From Archilochus colubris (taxonomy: Eukaryota; Chordata; Aves; Apodiformes; Trochilidae): a stretch of DNA of 64,000 nucleotides. Where the stretch lies: assembly GCA_023079485.1 (NCBI GenBank), contig CM041090.1, positions 34,746,874 through 34,810,873 on the forward strand, in the 5' to 3' direction. The translations under genes were made by a program, and so were the position numbers. Shown here one piece after another: positions 12,233-25,470 of the stretch. Positions within the stretch are counted from its first letter, which is position 1; each line of letters starts with the position of its first letter. The notes beneath the pieces were generated by a model. The model worked only from the letters and a program-made list of their open reading frames with translations, had not been told where the DNA came from and did no database searches.

Positions 12233-15200
12233 GAAACCCTTTGGATTTGTTAGGCTTTACTTTCAGCTGCATGTACAATGCAGTTAATCAAATGTGCTCT
12301 GAGCAAGAGCAAAAAAGTTCAAATGGAAAAAGAATCAGTGGGTTATGGTATTTACCTGGCACTTCAGTAGTGGGCTCTGCAGTTTTAGGAAGTATTTGTG
12401 AATGTGTCTTGTTGACTTATATGACAAGTGATGCAAATTTGAGCCCACCCTGAAGGTGCACTGGGGAACAAGTATTTACATTTTCTGATACATTTTATAA
12501 CTTGTTTCCTTTCTGGTTTCCATCATGTTTATGTGGCACCGGGCTCCCTGGTAGCTTGCATCCAAAGCCTGGCTGAGCTACTCCCATTTCTTCATTGGAA
12601 AGCTGCTTTCCAGCCTGCTTGGCTCTGCTTGCTTGTTTATGCACTAACTGTAGTTCCACATTTCAGAACAAGCTGTCCAATATTCATGAGTTATTTTGTA
12701 TTTAGTCCCGAGGTTTCTTTTATAAGCCTGGGGATAAATTTTGAGTTCTCTTATTTCCATTACTGGAAATGGACTGGACCCTAGCAACCATTACCAAGCC
12801 TTAAATATGACCTCTATTTACCTAGAAGAAAGGTGGAGGGACTATCACATAGCTAAATGGATTTACAAGCTTGTATATCCCAAAACCCTGTTCTGATAAC
12901 ACCTGGAAGAAAGTGTTAAAGAAAGCCATATGTGTAGAGATGAATCATTTATTAAATTATATCCTAATATTAGTTGTATGTTTATTTATCAGATAAATAT
13001 AGTGATTTTCCTCTTGAAAATCAGTGACAGCCACATGCTCAGCAGGCATAAAGCAGTGCAGCTGTTTGGACTGCACAGACCTGAGTATGTGACTGAAGAA
13101 TTGATTTATTTGCAAAGAAAAAAACCCAGTATCAACCACTCATTTTTAAAGTAATTTAAATTACTTTGCAGGAAAAACCAAAAGAGATCAAAGTATTGGT
13201 ATAAGAAACCCTGAATGTAAGTTAGACCTATGTATAGTAAATTTATTTTGTCCCAGCATGAGTCTTTCCCATCAGAAACCTCTGGCTGGTTGGACCATAT
13301 TTAAATCCTTCCAGATGAATTCCAAAACTGATGTTGAACAGGAACGATAGTATCTAAGAGGACAACTTTAGATCCTCTTGAAACTACTGGACCAAGTACT
13401 GTAGCAAAGTGCAAGGTTAAGCCAGCCATTGTTCTTCAGTTACTGCATTATAAATAAGGACTTAAAATCTTTCACCCAGAAACAGAGAAAATAGTCTGAA
13501 GGCATCATTAGAGTGGATTAGTTTTGAAATCATGCTAAGCCACTCTTCTGAAAGAATTTATTTTAAATGGCTCAAATGCTTAATTTCTTGAATTAGCTGC
13601 TGAGCGTGGTCTCCAGTTCTTCTTTATGTTCAAACTCACAGAAAAGTACCTAGCAGTATCTGGGTCTGCTCACCTTAGAGTGTGCAATATATACTTTGCC
13701 TATGCCATTTGGAATCCTGGCTATGCTTGCCCTTATCTGAACAAAAATGTTCAGGATGTTTGCTCTTGGGCTGTTGACCAGGTGAGATACCAGCCACTGT
13801 GATTCATCAGTGGTTGGATGGAGAAACTGATCTTGATAGGAGTGAGTTGTGTTTGCAGCCTGTTTGGAGAACAGCTGGAAAAATACTGGCTTTCTTATGT
13901 ACCATTTTGGTGTCTCAGTGGCTCTTTTTCAGTAGGGACATCCATATACATTAATATGGATCTGGGCAGCTCTTTGGCTTAGTCATACCTACAGCCCTTT
14001 CCCCTAAGGACCTCCTGCATCATACTGGTTTTTAGGGAAGAGCTATCCCCTGGTTGAAGATTTTCACCTTTTTTCAAGTGAGGAGGGTTTGTGGATGTGC
14101 TAGAGCAGTATGGCTAAAACCTGCATAGGACCTGCCTGCCTCTCCCTTTAGGGCAGGGCTCAGAAAGTCTTTTTTCTATAATCACATCTTCTCACTACTT
14201 GTGGGTGTGCGAGGGAGCAGAGTTCAGCTGCCTCTGCAGCTCTCATCCTGGCAGTGCCTCAGTGGTTCCCCTGTAGCCCTAGCATGGGTGTAATACCTGT
14301 ATGCAGGATAAACTGAATAAATATTGGGCTCTTTACTCAGCCTGTGCTTAGGAGCACATAGATCTTTAGAAACCCATGCACAGGTCTGTGCCCTTTGCTC
14401 TGGGTGGAACTGCTGGCATAGAGATTTTGGCAGAAAATTTTATTGTCACCTGTCCAAAGAAAACACTGAGTTCCCCACAGTTAATGGTTTAATCTCTCCA
14501 ACTGGAAGCACCCTCCCCAAAACAGGATGATTTTGTTGCAGAAGCTTCCTAGTAGAAGAGACTTGTGGAGTGAATGCTTTGGATGTTTAAAGCAGATTGA
14601 CATTATTAAATACAAAGTTTCCAGAAATACTGAAATATGCTAGCAGCAGCAGGGTCCTTTCTTTTCATTATCTGAAGAATCCATTAGATAACGACTACTT
14701 CAGAAGCCTTTTTTTTTTTTAATTTATTTTTTCCATCCTGATAGCATCATCTAAAGTGAATTTCCAGCAGAAAAGCAGCCAGAGAGCTGGTCTGTGACAG
14801 GAGAGCTGGAGGGGGTTCAGTCTCCAAGGAGGGTAGCAAAATTCAGTAAGCAGAAGAGTCAGCAGTCAGCTTTGCAGCTCCTGTCTTGCTCCCAAAGCCT
14901 CTTGAGGATGTTCAGATGTCTCTGTTCCCCAAGGAGAGAGCAAGCCAGCTGCTTTCACTCTGCACTCTCAGTGACTGAGAAGGTCATCACTGGCCCAATC
15001 CTGTCTGCTCCCCAGCAGCCCCTCTGGCATCTCCTGACATCCCCACAGCACAGGGTCCTCCTGAAAAGGTCAGGCACCTTCCCATGCATGAGGGCAGGGG
15101 GAGGGCTGGCCTATTCCCCAGAGATTTGTATGTTTTCATCTGGCCAAACTTCCTTGCAATGACTTTAATCCCTTTGACACTGAGCCTTCTAGTTGCTTAA

Positions 15201-17835
15201 TGCAGAGTTCCATCCCCAGATGAATGGAAGAAGCTTGATTTTTTCAGATTTCTTCCCAATACCTTATTTTTTCCTCTGCAAAGGCATGGTTGCCTTTACT
15301 GGCTCCATAGCAGCAGCACAAACCAATAAGCTGGTAACAAGAGATGCAGAGGCAAATAACCTGTAATTCTTGAATACTGCCTGTGCTCATGTTTAGTAAT
15401 TTAGCAGTGGATGATAAGCTCTGGGCAGAATCACCTAAAAAGAACCATCGCAGACGACCTCTGGCTGGCACCTCTCTCTGTCAGCCAGAAATGAGCTCGG
15501 TGTCTCCTTTCCAAAATCCTTGACACAATTTACAAGAAAAGCCTCTGGTACAGGAGCTGATTTGTCACATAAACATGGAGCAGTGAGAAGACACTGATTG
15601 CTGTAATTAGGAATAATCTAATTCCTAAGGGCAAGTGGGGTATATTTTTTTGTATTTAATCAGGTTCCTGCATTTCACAGACATGTTGTGTGGGCAGGGA
15701 AGCCACTGCACTGCAATCCAGAGGCACTGGAGTGATGCTGGAGCTTTAGAGGGTCTTAGCTCTCCTTTGCCTAACGTGGGACTAAACTTTCACTTCTTGA
15801 TTTGATCTCCCTGGTTTTGATGTAATTACTGTTCAGAGGGCGATGGAACCATCCACTAGAAAATTAGGTTAAATTGGGCTGATTTGCTGGGGGAAAACCA
15901 CTAGCCCCTCTGAGCCATCTGAAACCAAAGTTGCTGGGGCAGAAGCTCAGACATGAAGAGTTGGATCCATAAAAGGATTTCTGCCCTTAACACCCTACAT
16001 CCTTGTGGTATGGGAGCAGATCTTCGCTCCCCAGGGCAGCACTCTGCTCTCCTGGGAGATGAGCCTCAGGACTCCCCACTGGTACCTCTCTCCAAGCACA
16101 TCTGCATGGGGCTGCAGCTGCTTCCTCCAGAGGAAGAGGGCAGGAAGGAAACTCAAGCAATGACCAGAGCATTCAGGCAGACACAGCAGCCCCATGCATG
16201 GGCTCTTTATGGTCTTGCCTTGGAAAGCAAGTGCTTTTGCTAGCTCCATGCTATGGATAGACAGGTTGATGGACCTTGGCTGGGGCCTTAGCTCAGTGGG
16301 GTGCAGGAGCATCTCTGGGTCCCTGAGCTGCTCCTGCACAGGCTATGTTAGAGTGTGGTGAAGGTGCAGGCAGCTGCCAGCAGCAGCCAGGCAGGGCTGC
16401 CAAAACCTGGAAGTAGCACAAGCAATACAGGAGCTGGGTACAGAAAGTGGGAGCCAAACCTGTTGTTTTTCTCAGCTACTGCCCATTGCTGTGGCTGTTG
16501 ATGTGCTGTGGGGCCCACAGAGAAGCACTACAGCCTCTGTGATGAGTTTTCTGCTCCTCAGCCCAATTTCTCTGCTTCTTATTTTTATGTGGGAGATGAT
16601 GCAGCCTTTCTAAGAACACAAACGTTTCTGGAGTATCTCATAGGTCCAGGCTTCAGATGAAACCTGATGGGAGCTGACAGCCATTTAGATTTCTTCCATG
16701 ATTGCAAGGGCAGGAATTTACAACAGCAGCAATCCTTTCTTTTTTTTTTTTTCTCTCTCTATCTTTTTTTACCCTAAAACCTGCTGTGAGCCCCATCATG
16801 TTCCCAAGAACCAGAGTAGTGACTAAGCTTTTGAGGACTTGAGGATTACACACCAGGAGCTAGGAGCACATGTAATGTAAAATAAAATGCATTCACTGAT
16901 GTAAAACCCATCATGGATTAATGTTTATCTTGGACTGGATAAACACGCCCTCAGAGTGCTTCCTACAGCAGGATGGGGAGCTGTGCAAAGTCATTTCCCT
17001 GGACATTGAATTGTTATGATAAAACTGCCTGAATTAGAAAGCACATGGGGAAGTTTGTCTCTTAAAGGCTAGCTGGATTTGGACCAAAGAGCAGAGAGAT
17101 GAGTGTATTTCTAGTATTGGTGGAGCTGTGCTCTCCTGTACATGAGTTGAGTTTCCCACTGAAGTGGGAAAGATCTTCCTATGGGCTCCTATTTTTGATC
17201 TAGGAGGTTCAGTTCAGGGCAGAGACCTGACAGAATAAGAAAAAAAAATGTATTTGAAGTCCAAGTGCTACACTGAGCCAGGCAGGAGGCCTCTGCTCAA
17301 ATGGCCCACGTTGTAATATTCACAATTTTGTGGTAACTGTCTTTCTGTTAACACCTCTTGAGAGGCAGAATGGATGCATTTTACAGCTGTGGCTCACAAA
17401 CTTGTTTCCATGTGAAATCTTGACCAGAAAGGTGGAGAGATCTTTTCTGTTTAAAAGAGCTCTGAAAGTCTTCAGAGCTGCTCAACCCATAAAAACCAGG
17501 CTGGACCAAGGCTCAGCAGGACCTTCAGAGTGCCTCAGTAGGAATAGGATCTTGTCATCCAGCCCAGGGGGACACTGCCTGAGCCTCCAACCTTTGCTGT
17601 GCTGCCCTCTCGTAGCTATCGATCCTGGGGCAGGCAGCACTGGGTCAGACATCCTCATTATTTTAAGCTGTCCTGGCTCTCTCAGCATTTCAAAGACCTC
17701 TGAGATGTTGCAGTGTTTAAAGTCCCAGTACCACTAACTCAGAAAGCCTCATGTGGCTGTTGCGAGGTGCAAGGGGCTGCCCTCACTGCCTGCCACCCTG
17801 ATGCTCTCCATCCCACCCACTCCAGACATACTTCT

Positions 17836-17890
17836 TCCCTTTTTTTTTTTCTTTCTTCTTTCTTTTCTCTCTATTTTTCTCCCCTTTCCT
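17836..17890 (+). repeat. Pyrimidine-rich tract
   Basis: This run of T and C with very few purines lies in INF2 intron 1. It has no known function here. Confidence 0.6.
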
Positions 17891-18386
17891 TTGCCAGATC
17901 ATTTCCCTGTTCTGAGTCACCCTGTGCCAGGACTGCTTTCTCATGCTGGCAGATGGACGAGTGGTGCAAGGCTTCCTCCTTCCCAGCCCATGGGGAAGTG
18001 GTCGGAAGTGTTACCTTCCCTGCAGCCAGCACAGAGTGAATGAGAGGGGTGACAAATGACATGCAAATGCCTTCCCTGGAGGCTACAGAAGAGTGACTTG
18101 CTTGCACCTTTCTGAAGAGTGTTGTTTACATTCTATTAGACACTGATATCCTGTTGAACTTTCCTAGAGTGTGTGATTTGCAGACACGCTCATTCAGGGG
18201 ATTTGGACTTTATTGACTGGAGGTTGCTTGGCAGAGTAAGAGAAAATGAGGTGGCTGGGGAGCCAGTTGAGAAGGATCCATCATGTGAGAGAGAGAAGAG
18301 AATAATTTGACCGCAGCTCCAAGGTTGGAAGTCCTTCCTCTGTCCATTTTCTCTGTCCATGTGGCATCTTGTGGCAGTGTTTAAAA

Positions 18387-18408
18387 ACAAACAAACAAAC
18401 AAACAAAA
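18387..18408 (+). repeat. (ACAA)n microsatellite
   Basis: About five tandem acaa units lie in INF2 intron 1. Confidence 0.85.
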
Positions 18409-21400
18409 CCAGAAAAAGGTTCTGGCTCTCATATTATCTGTTTGTGTGACAGCTTCTCACTGAGAGGGAACCAGAAGAGTCTTAGAAAGTTACCACTGCA
18501 CTGTCTGTGTTGCTGGGTAACTGCTTCTTCTTCTCCCATGACCCCTAGCCCATAATAATAAACTGCATCCCAAAATGCTGAATGATGCTGCAGTCACTGC
18601 TGTGGGGTACGTGTTGCCTCTGCCAGAGCATGCAGGCACTGGAGCAGGGAACAGGGGAGCTCTGCAGATGCTCTTAGGATTTCTGTGGGAATCTGGCCCC
18701 AAGTCCTGTTCCTTTCCAGCTGGGCTCAGGACACCTCTCTGGCTCTTGTGGCTCTGCTGCCAGCAGCAGGGAGGAAGCCTTGGTGAGACCAGGGAGAAGC
18801 ATTTGCAGCCCCTTTAGCTGTAGCACAGCTGGGAGCTGACAGCTCTGCCTGGGGCAGGTGCTGGCTACTAGCTGGCATTCCTCCAGCCCATATTCTGCCT
18901 TGCCTCCGAAGGCCTGTGAGAGTGTGTGAGGATGCTGTAGGTCTCACATCCACCATGGAAAGCTTTTAGAATTGCTCCAGCTGACTTGGCACTTGAACAG
19001 ATGGGAAAAGCTGGCACCTTGCTTCTGGCCAGGTCTTCCTGGTGGCAGTGGCTGTTTCTGAAGCAAAGGTCTGACAGCTGCACTGACCTGATTTAAACCT
19101 GGATTAAGGTCGATCGGTTGTCGAGTGTCTCAGACTGGGTTCCTATTGTAATGGAGAGTGTTTATAAACCCATTTGAAGCTAAGGTAATGCAACCTCTAG
19201 ATACAAATAAGGCTTTACATGCCACTGAAGATCATAACATAAACATCCCTGAGCATCACAGCTGAGCTTCATTTGTATGTGGTATCTTTAGCAGCCTGAT
19301 GATTTATTTGTTTATTTACTGCTGAGGAAGAAAGTTCTGGTGATTTGTTTTACCAGTGTAACCCCACCAGTACCTATGGAATGGACACATTTACCTCTTG
19401 TGCAAGATATCACTCAATATCACAGCTTGTATTTGCACAGGAGAGAGAAGCTGTGCTAGCACACAGCATCCTGAGAGTGGTGGATGGGAATGAATCAGGA
19501 CAGCATGTTTTTCCTTTCTTTGCAAAAGAATAAGCTATTCTGGCATAATTCATGCACATTTATACCAATATAGTCATGTTCCTTCTTGTCAGTGCACTTA
19601 AGTCCTTTCCTGGGAATGTGGTGCCAGAAAAAAACATTGCCAGCCCCATGCCCCTCCCAGGCAATGCATGGATGGCACAGCTTGTGCTGTGGGCAGTACT
19701 CAACAGTGGGCTCTGTGTCCCTGCTCCCTTGTTTGCTGAGAACAAAACACTCCCCATAAAGATGTGATGTTTCCATGTCTCTGAGGAAGCAGGTGGCTTG
19801 GGCTGCTTCATGGGAGCACCTGTTTGCCTCACTTCTTCATTAACTTCTTCAGTAATGCAAAGCAAGATTGGGCACTCATTCTAAGACCTTTTAATTTTTT
19901 GATCATAAAATGATCATCCTGATACAGCTCATCCTGACCTCTGATAGAGCTGAGGGTCAAAAATAACAAGATTTGGAGCTTGCTGAGCCTACTGGCCATG
20001 GTAGGAAAAGGATGGAGCAGCAGTTGGTTCCATGATGAGGAAGGGTCTCTTGGGCAAACCGTGCCTTTTGTTTGCACACCTCAGTTTCCCACCGTGCCCT
20101 TACTGTCACCTCCCCTGGGAGACTGAGTACTCTGCCAGTGCCTGGTGATGCGAATGTGCCCACACCAAGTGGTCAGGTTGGCTTCTAAAAGAGAGATTTG
20201 TGGTCCCCCCTGCTTCTGTTGGTGCGTGGGAGGGTGATTTCATTATCCTGTATGTACGTGAGCTGCTCAGATGCTGCACAGGAAAACACAATACCACAAG
20301 TGAAAGCAAGATTAGAGGAGGAACAAAGCCATCACACTTCTTGAAGTGGGTTTGGAAAGCAGAGAGCCAGGATGTTGTTTCTTTTTAGTGACTGAGTAGT
20401 CTGACATGTTGCAAAACACAATGGCTCGGCATATTCCCAGCGGCAGAGTGAAAACTGGAACTACCCAGAAGCAAAACCTATCATTAGCAGTCAGCCAGGC
20501 AGAACGTGCTGCCGTGTGCCAAGAACAGGCATGGAAGGAAGGAGGGGCTGAGCAGAAAAAAAGATTTTTTTCTTTGGGGCATGTGGTGTGAGCCAGCAGC
20601 CTTGCAGAGGGGATTAGAGGGCTGCAAAGGCAGCATGGGAGGGTCAGGGTGCCCCCAGACTTCTTCAAAGGGCAACAAGGAACAGCAGCAGTTCCCCCAT
20701 CTGACCCTCATCCTGCAGCATGAGAAGTGGGGCTGATCCCAAAAAGTCAGAATGGTTTTGACCTGTAATTTTTCTTTTTTTTTCCCCCATTCAATTATAC
20801 TTAGCTTCAGAAATCTCTTTTTACGTGTCCTCCCAGGTCCTTGCTGTGATCCATGTCATCCTGGAGGCGTGTAGTAATTTAGGCTGAAAGCTGTGCTATG
20901 CAGCTCTGTTCCTCACAGCTTCATAGGATGGAGAAGTTATTGATGTGCCCTGATTCATCTCCCACAGATGTCATCTCCCTAGGAGCTGACTTGAAGGACA
21001 GAGGGGCACAGAAAACTGTATCTGGGAAGCACCAGCTTCAGAAAGAAAGAAGGGGGAAATTTTATCAGCCAGGTTGGACGGATGCAGGGGACATCACAGC
21101 TTTGCAGACTCAGTGATCCAAAAAGTTAGCACCATGAACCTCAGTGTTGCTGTGTCTATGTACAAGAGCATGAGCCTTTATGATGTCTTTGTGTTTTCCC
21201 AGGAGACTCTCTTAAAATGAAGAGTATTTTTTGCATTAATGCTTCTTTACTTGTAATTCCCTATCAGACCTAACAACCTCTTGAGGGTGAGAAGCAAGAT
21301 GAGGAGAGGGTTGCATTTATCAGTGAATGCTGTGGGGTGTGGGTGTCCAAGTAGCAGCAAGCACAGACAAATCATGAAGATGCTGCCTAGGGAGCAGCAC

Positions 21401-21643
21401 CCAGCACCAATGCTAGAAGAGGGCAGACCATGGGTGCTGCAAGCATGGTTGGACACAGAGGCTGGGGACATTGCTTCCACCACTGCATCTTCTTCCATGG
21501 CCTTCTGCTGGCAAGCAGGCAAGATGAATTCAGCCTTTTAAGTCTAGTGCCTTGTTTCTTCTTGTTAGGGGACTTGCTTTCCCTCAGCCATCATAGTCTA
21601 AATGACCTCTGTGAGACAGCCAGGTAGATGCATTCCATTTTAA

Positions 21644-21660
21644 TCTCTCTCTCTCTCTCT
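21644..21660 (+). repeat. (TC)n microsatellite
   Basis: About eight tandem tc units lie in INF2 intron 1. Confidence 0.85.
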
Positions 21661-24600
21661 GCTGAGATCATTTACCTACTAATAGGACACAGCTAAAAGG
21701 CAAAATACCAGCCCTTTAGGGATGTATCTGAGTGGCTTTGCAACACTGTGCCTCATGGAAAGGATGGAAAGATATTGCGTTCATAATATATTACTCATAT
21801 CTGTGTTTGTAAACAAATTTATCACACCATCTGCAGAGATGTACTGCGATCTCCTCCATGTTTATTTCCTTTCCGTTTATATAGGACAGTGCCTATTTGT
21901 TCCCTTTTTACAATCAGATACATTAGCCAGATCTCTTTTTCTTCTCTACAAAAAGAGCACACTCTCTGTGTGAAAGAATATTTAATCAATCCAGTTTGTA
22001 CAGCTTTGTGCATAAAAACACAAACCAGTGCCATTTGGAGGAGTACCTGCTTGAGTTAGTATCTCATCTCTCCATATCTGTGCAGAGCAGGTGAGGAGGA
22101 AAGGATAATTTAGAGCAAATCCAGTGGTAAACAGGATGCTCTGTCAGTATTTCCTGTCTCCTGTTGCACTGCCTGATCTTAACTCTCAGAAATCAGCTAA
22201 GCCTAAAGTCAATAATGCTCTTATAATCTCTCTAACTTTCTGTAGCTGATACAAGATACAATGAAATAATTTGTACAACTGGGAGCAGAAAGCCAGCCCA
22301 TTTTGTTATCTGCTTCGATAAGAAATGTTTAGTCAAATGCAAATAAAAGAAGTTGTTTTCTGAGTATAAGAAGTCACACGGAGAGAGAGGGAGCTTGCTG
22401 TCAGCAGCCCCTTCTGCAGCCCCTTGGCTGAGTGGCATGAGCTGCTGGCACAGCTCTGGGCAGGGCAGAGCCTGGCCATGAGCTGAGAGAATTGTCCTCC
22501 TCCAGCAGCTGCTCCTGCAGGATCTCTCACCTGGCAGGACCACAAGGCTCTTCTGCACACAGAAAGGCCCCAAACCAGATTCTCTGCTCAGCACACACAT
22601 TCACTTTGGGGAGAGGAAAGAGCCTGGGTTACCAGCAGAGCCAAGAGGAGGGATGAATCCCACCCAGTGAGCAGAGATTGGACCTTGCTACCAGCCCTTG
22701 AGTTTGAGCCCATCCCCTGTGCAGTGGTGGAAAAATCCAAGACAGTCAATTCCTCTTTCCAGACAGGAGACTGAGGGATCTTGGGTCTTTGGGGAAACCA
22801 ACAAAGAACAGGGCTGGGCAGGATGAGTGCTGCTTCACTCAGCACTGCTACATGCTGGAGGTCTTGCCTTGACCCCAGGTACTGGAAGAGGACCCTGGGT
22901 TCCATACACAGCACAGTCTGCAGCTCTAAAACTCACCAGCTCTACAACTGGAAATTTACTGTGGTGGGAAGTGTAGGACACTGCCCCACTGCCAGGGCTG
23001 TTACCGTGGGGCAGGACAGTTTCACTTCTTTCCCTCCAGGGAGGGAGGATTTCTCTTCTCCTTTGCACTAAGCCTAACCCAAATTCCTGAGCTTGGGTGC
23101 AGAGGATTGTTTGGGGGTGACTAATTCCACCGAGGATTTTCCCAGGAGTGAGTAAGGGCTCTGGGCTGCAGACAGTGATGACAAATCTTAGAAATTCAAG
23201 CCTGTACTTTGGCAAGAGGGTTTGTTGCTTGGGTTTTCTTTTCTATGTGGTCCCTTTTGCTACTTTTCAGCTGTACTGTGTATTCTCAGGTGATAAATTG
23301 ACAGCTTTACGTTTTTCTAACGTGACCGTCATTTTCTCAGAGAACAGAATTGTGAACAACTGGGTGTTTGGTTGATTCTTTCCTTATGGGAGCAAAGGGA
23401 AACTCTGCAAGAGGGTTTCACCAGAGCTCTCTAAAGAGATTTTCAGTCACCATATCCAGCAAACTCCACCACCCCCAGACCACTACCACACAGTCTGTGG
23501 TTCTGTGAGCCGAGTGCTTCTGTCAGGTCCCACCATCACCTTGCCCCAGGGGTGTGGTTCAAGCCCTCTCAAATATCCCATACCACTGCACTTGACATCT
23601 TTCCAAGAGGCATGTTGAGGTCCATAATATCATGCCCTAAATCCCTACCATAAATTAGTATGCAAACTTATTGGCATCTTATTTCCTAAGGGGTGACTGC
23701 CAAAATGACCCACAGGTCTGCTGTGATGAATCAGCCAGGACCTTTCTCAACACTGCAGTTCCCAGGAAAAACATCACATGACAGGCTTTAAACTAATAAG
23801 ATTATTTCCAGTATTTGTAAATGCTGCACCCTTTATCTTTGCTTTCTGCCAATTAAAACCTTTCAGAGACTTTCAGTTTAGATTTTTCAAGCCTTTTCCT
23901 ACACACTGCAGGTCTAGAAACCTTTGTGTGGGAGCTGGTAAAGGGGAAGCAGACTCTCCTATATCCCTTCAGTTCTTCAGGTGCTGGGATTTGGGGGCCA
24001 ACTGGTTGTATTGAGCTCTGTGGGACATCACCAACCTGGGAAGCAGTGGGACAACAGGGAGGGGAGAAAGTGTTAACAGCTGGCTTTGGGTCCAGCAGCC
24101 AGCTCCAGGTTTGTCCCCCTTCCAGGGGGCAGCTGTCCTCTCTGGGAGCAATTCAGCTTTAAAATGATGGCATTCAGCTTTGAAAAGGACTCGTGTTGTA
24201 TAACCTACTCTGTGTCTGAATAATAAGGATCCTGCCTAAAACATAAAATTTGTCACCCAGGGTTAATTAGACTTGGCTTTGCTGAAGCAGCTCCTCACCT
24301 TCCTTGCTGCTAACAGCATGGCCATGGTATGCCATGTCCTCTAGGAAGATGGGCCTTGAAGAGATGCTCCCCATCTTCAAAAAGACACAGGTTTTGGGTT
24401 TTTTTGGCTTTTTTTATGGCCTCCTGCTGCCACCCTTCTGCTTGCAACCTGCCAGGCTTTCACATTATCACGCACAATCGCTACTTTTGCAAATCTATTT
24501 GCTATTACAGCAGACAGGAAGAGATTGAGGGCTGCAAAACTAACCTCCACATCAGTTGAAAGAAAAAAAAAAACCAACCAAAAAATAAGTGGGTGATAGG

Positions 24601-25061
24601 ATGTTCTTATGAGCAGGATAGGCTCAAAATTTCTTCTCCAGCCCATTACAAATGCTTAGAAACTGCAAAGCCTCTCAGCACAGTGAGATTTTAAAGTGGT
24701 TTAATGGGCATAGGGAGTTCAGAGCTGATAATGCCACTTCCAACCTTATCCTTTCACTGCATGAAAACAGGTAGTGGCTATTGACTGATGTAAATTGGTT
24801 ACTGTTAAAGTTGTATTTGCTGGCTTAAATGTGCTAAAAGTCTCTCTACAGAGTTTTCAGGGCCTGAATGTAATGTGTGTGGTTAAGGAGGGGATATATT
24901 GAGTTTCTTCAACAGAGGACTGGTTCCAGTGTGTGCCCTGTGTGCTTCAGAGCTGGAGACCTGCTGCAGATCAGCTTTACATCCTGATTTCTAGGAGGAA
25001 AACCAGGACTGGAGGGGCAGCTCAGACAAACTTCTCACACTGTCTTTTTTCTGCCTTTCAG

Positions 25062-25470
25062 GATAAAGCATTCAAGATGTCAGTCAAAAAGGAAGGTGCC
25101 CACAAGAAGTGGGCTGCCCTGAAAGAGAAACTCGGACCCCAGGAGACCGACCAGTCAGAGGCCAACCTGGAAAATGCAGAACCAGAACTCTGCATCCGTC
25201 TCCTGCAAATGCCATCGGTGGTGAACTACTCTGGGCTGAAGAAGAGGCTGGAGAACAGTGACGATGCCTGGATGGTCCAATTCCTGGAGCTGTGTGGTCT
25301 TGACCTCCTCCTAGAGGCCCTGGACAGGCTGTCTGGGCGAGGAGTGGCCAGGATCTCTGATGCCTTGCTTCAGCTCACCTGCATTAACTGTGTGCGAGCA
25401 GTCATGAACTCCCACAAAGGCATCAAATACATTGTGAGCAACGAGGGCTACGTCAGAAAACTTTTTCAAG
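25062..25470 (+). CDS. INF2: INF2 exon 2 (first coding; DID residues 1-131)
   Basis: The acceptor is ctgcctttcag at 25061. Fifteen nt of 5' UTR (gataaagcattcaag) precede the ATG at 25077. The exon encodes the start of the Diaphanous inhibitory domain, including the conserved [18 protein letters not shown] block, and ends at LFQ|gtgag in phase 1. In human INF2 the DID is where focal segmental glomerulosclerosis and Charcot-Marie-Tooth mutations cluster (family knowledge). Confidence 0.95.

Larger units (their letters stand above)
7301..25061 (+). other. INF2: INF2 intron 1 (bulk)
   Basis: This intron continues from the donor at 6493 to the acceptor at 25060-25061. I find no convincing coding exon in it on either strand; the open frames are short and unrecognised. 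It holds low-complexity tracts, listed separately, and an old CR1 scrap near 8.05 kb. Its large size before the coding start is typical for a gene whose first exon is non-coding. Alternative first exons could be hidden here and would not be visible by eye. Confidence 0.55.

Noticed and set aside
24933..25076. Upstream ATG at 24933 extending the INF2 frame by 48 codons
   Set aside because: The extension crosses a clear acceptor at 25061, and the family N-terminus starts at the ATG at 25077.
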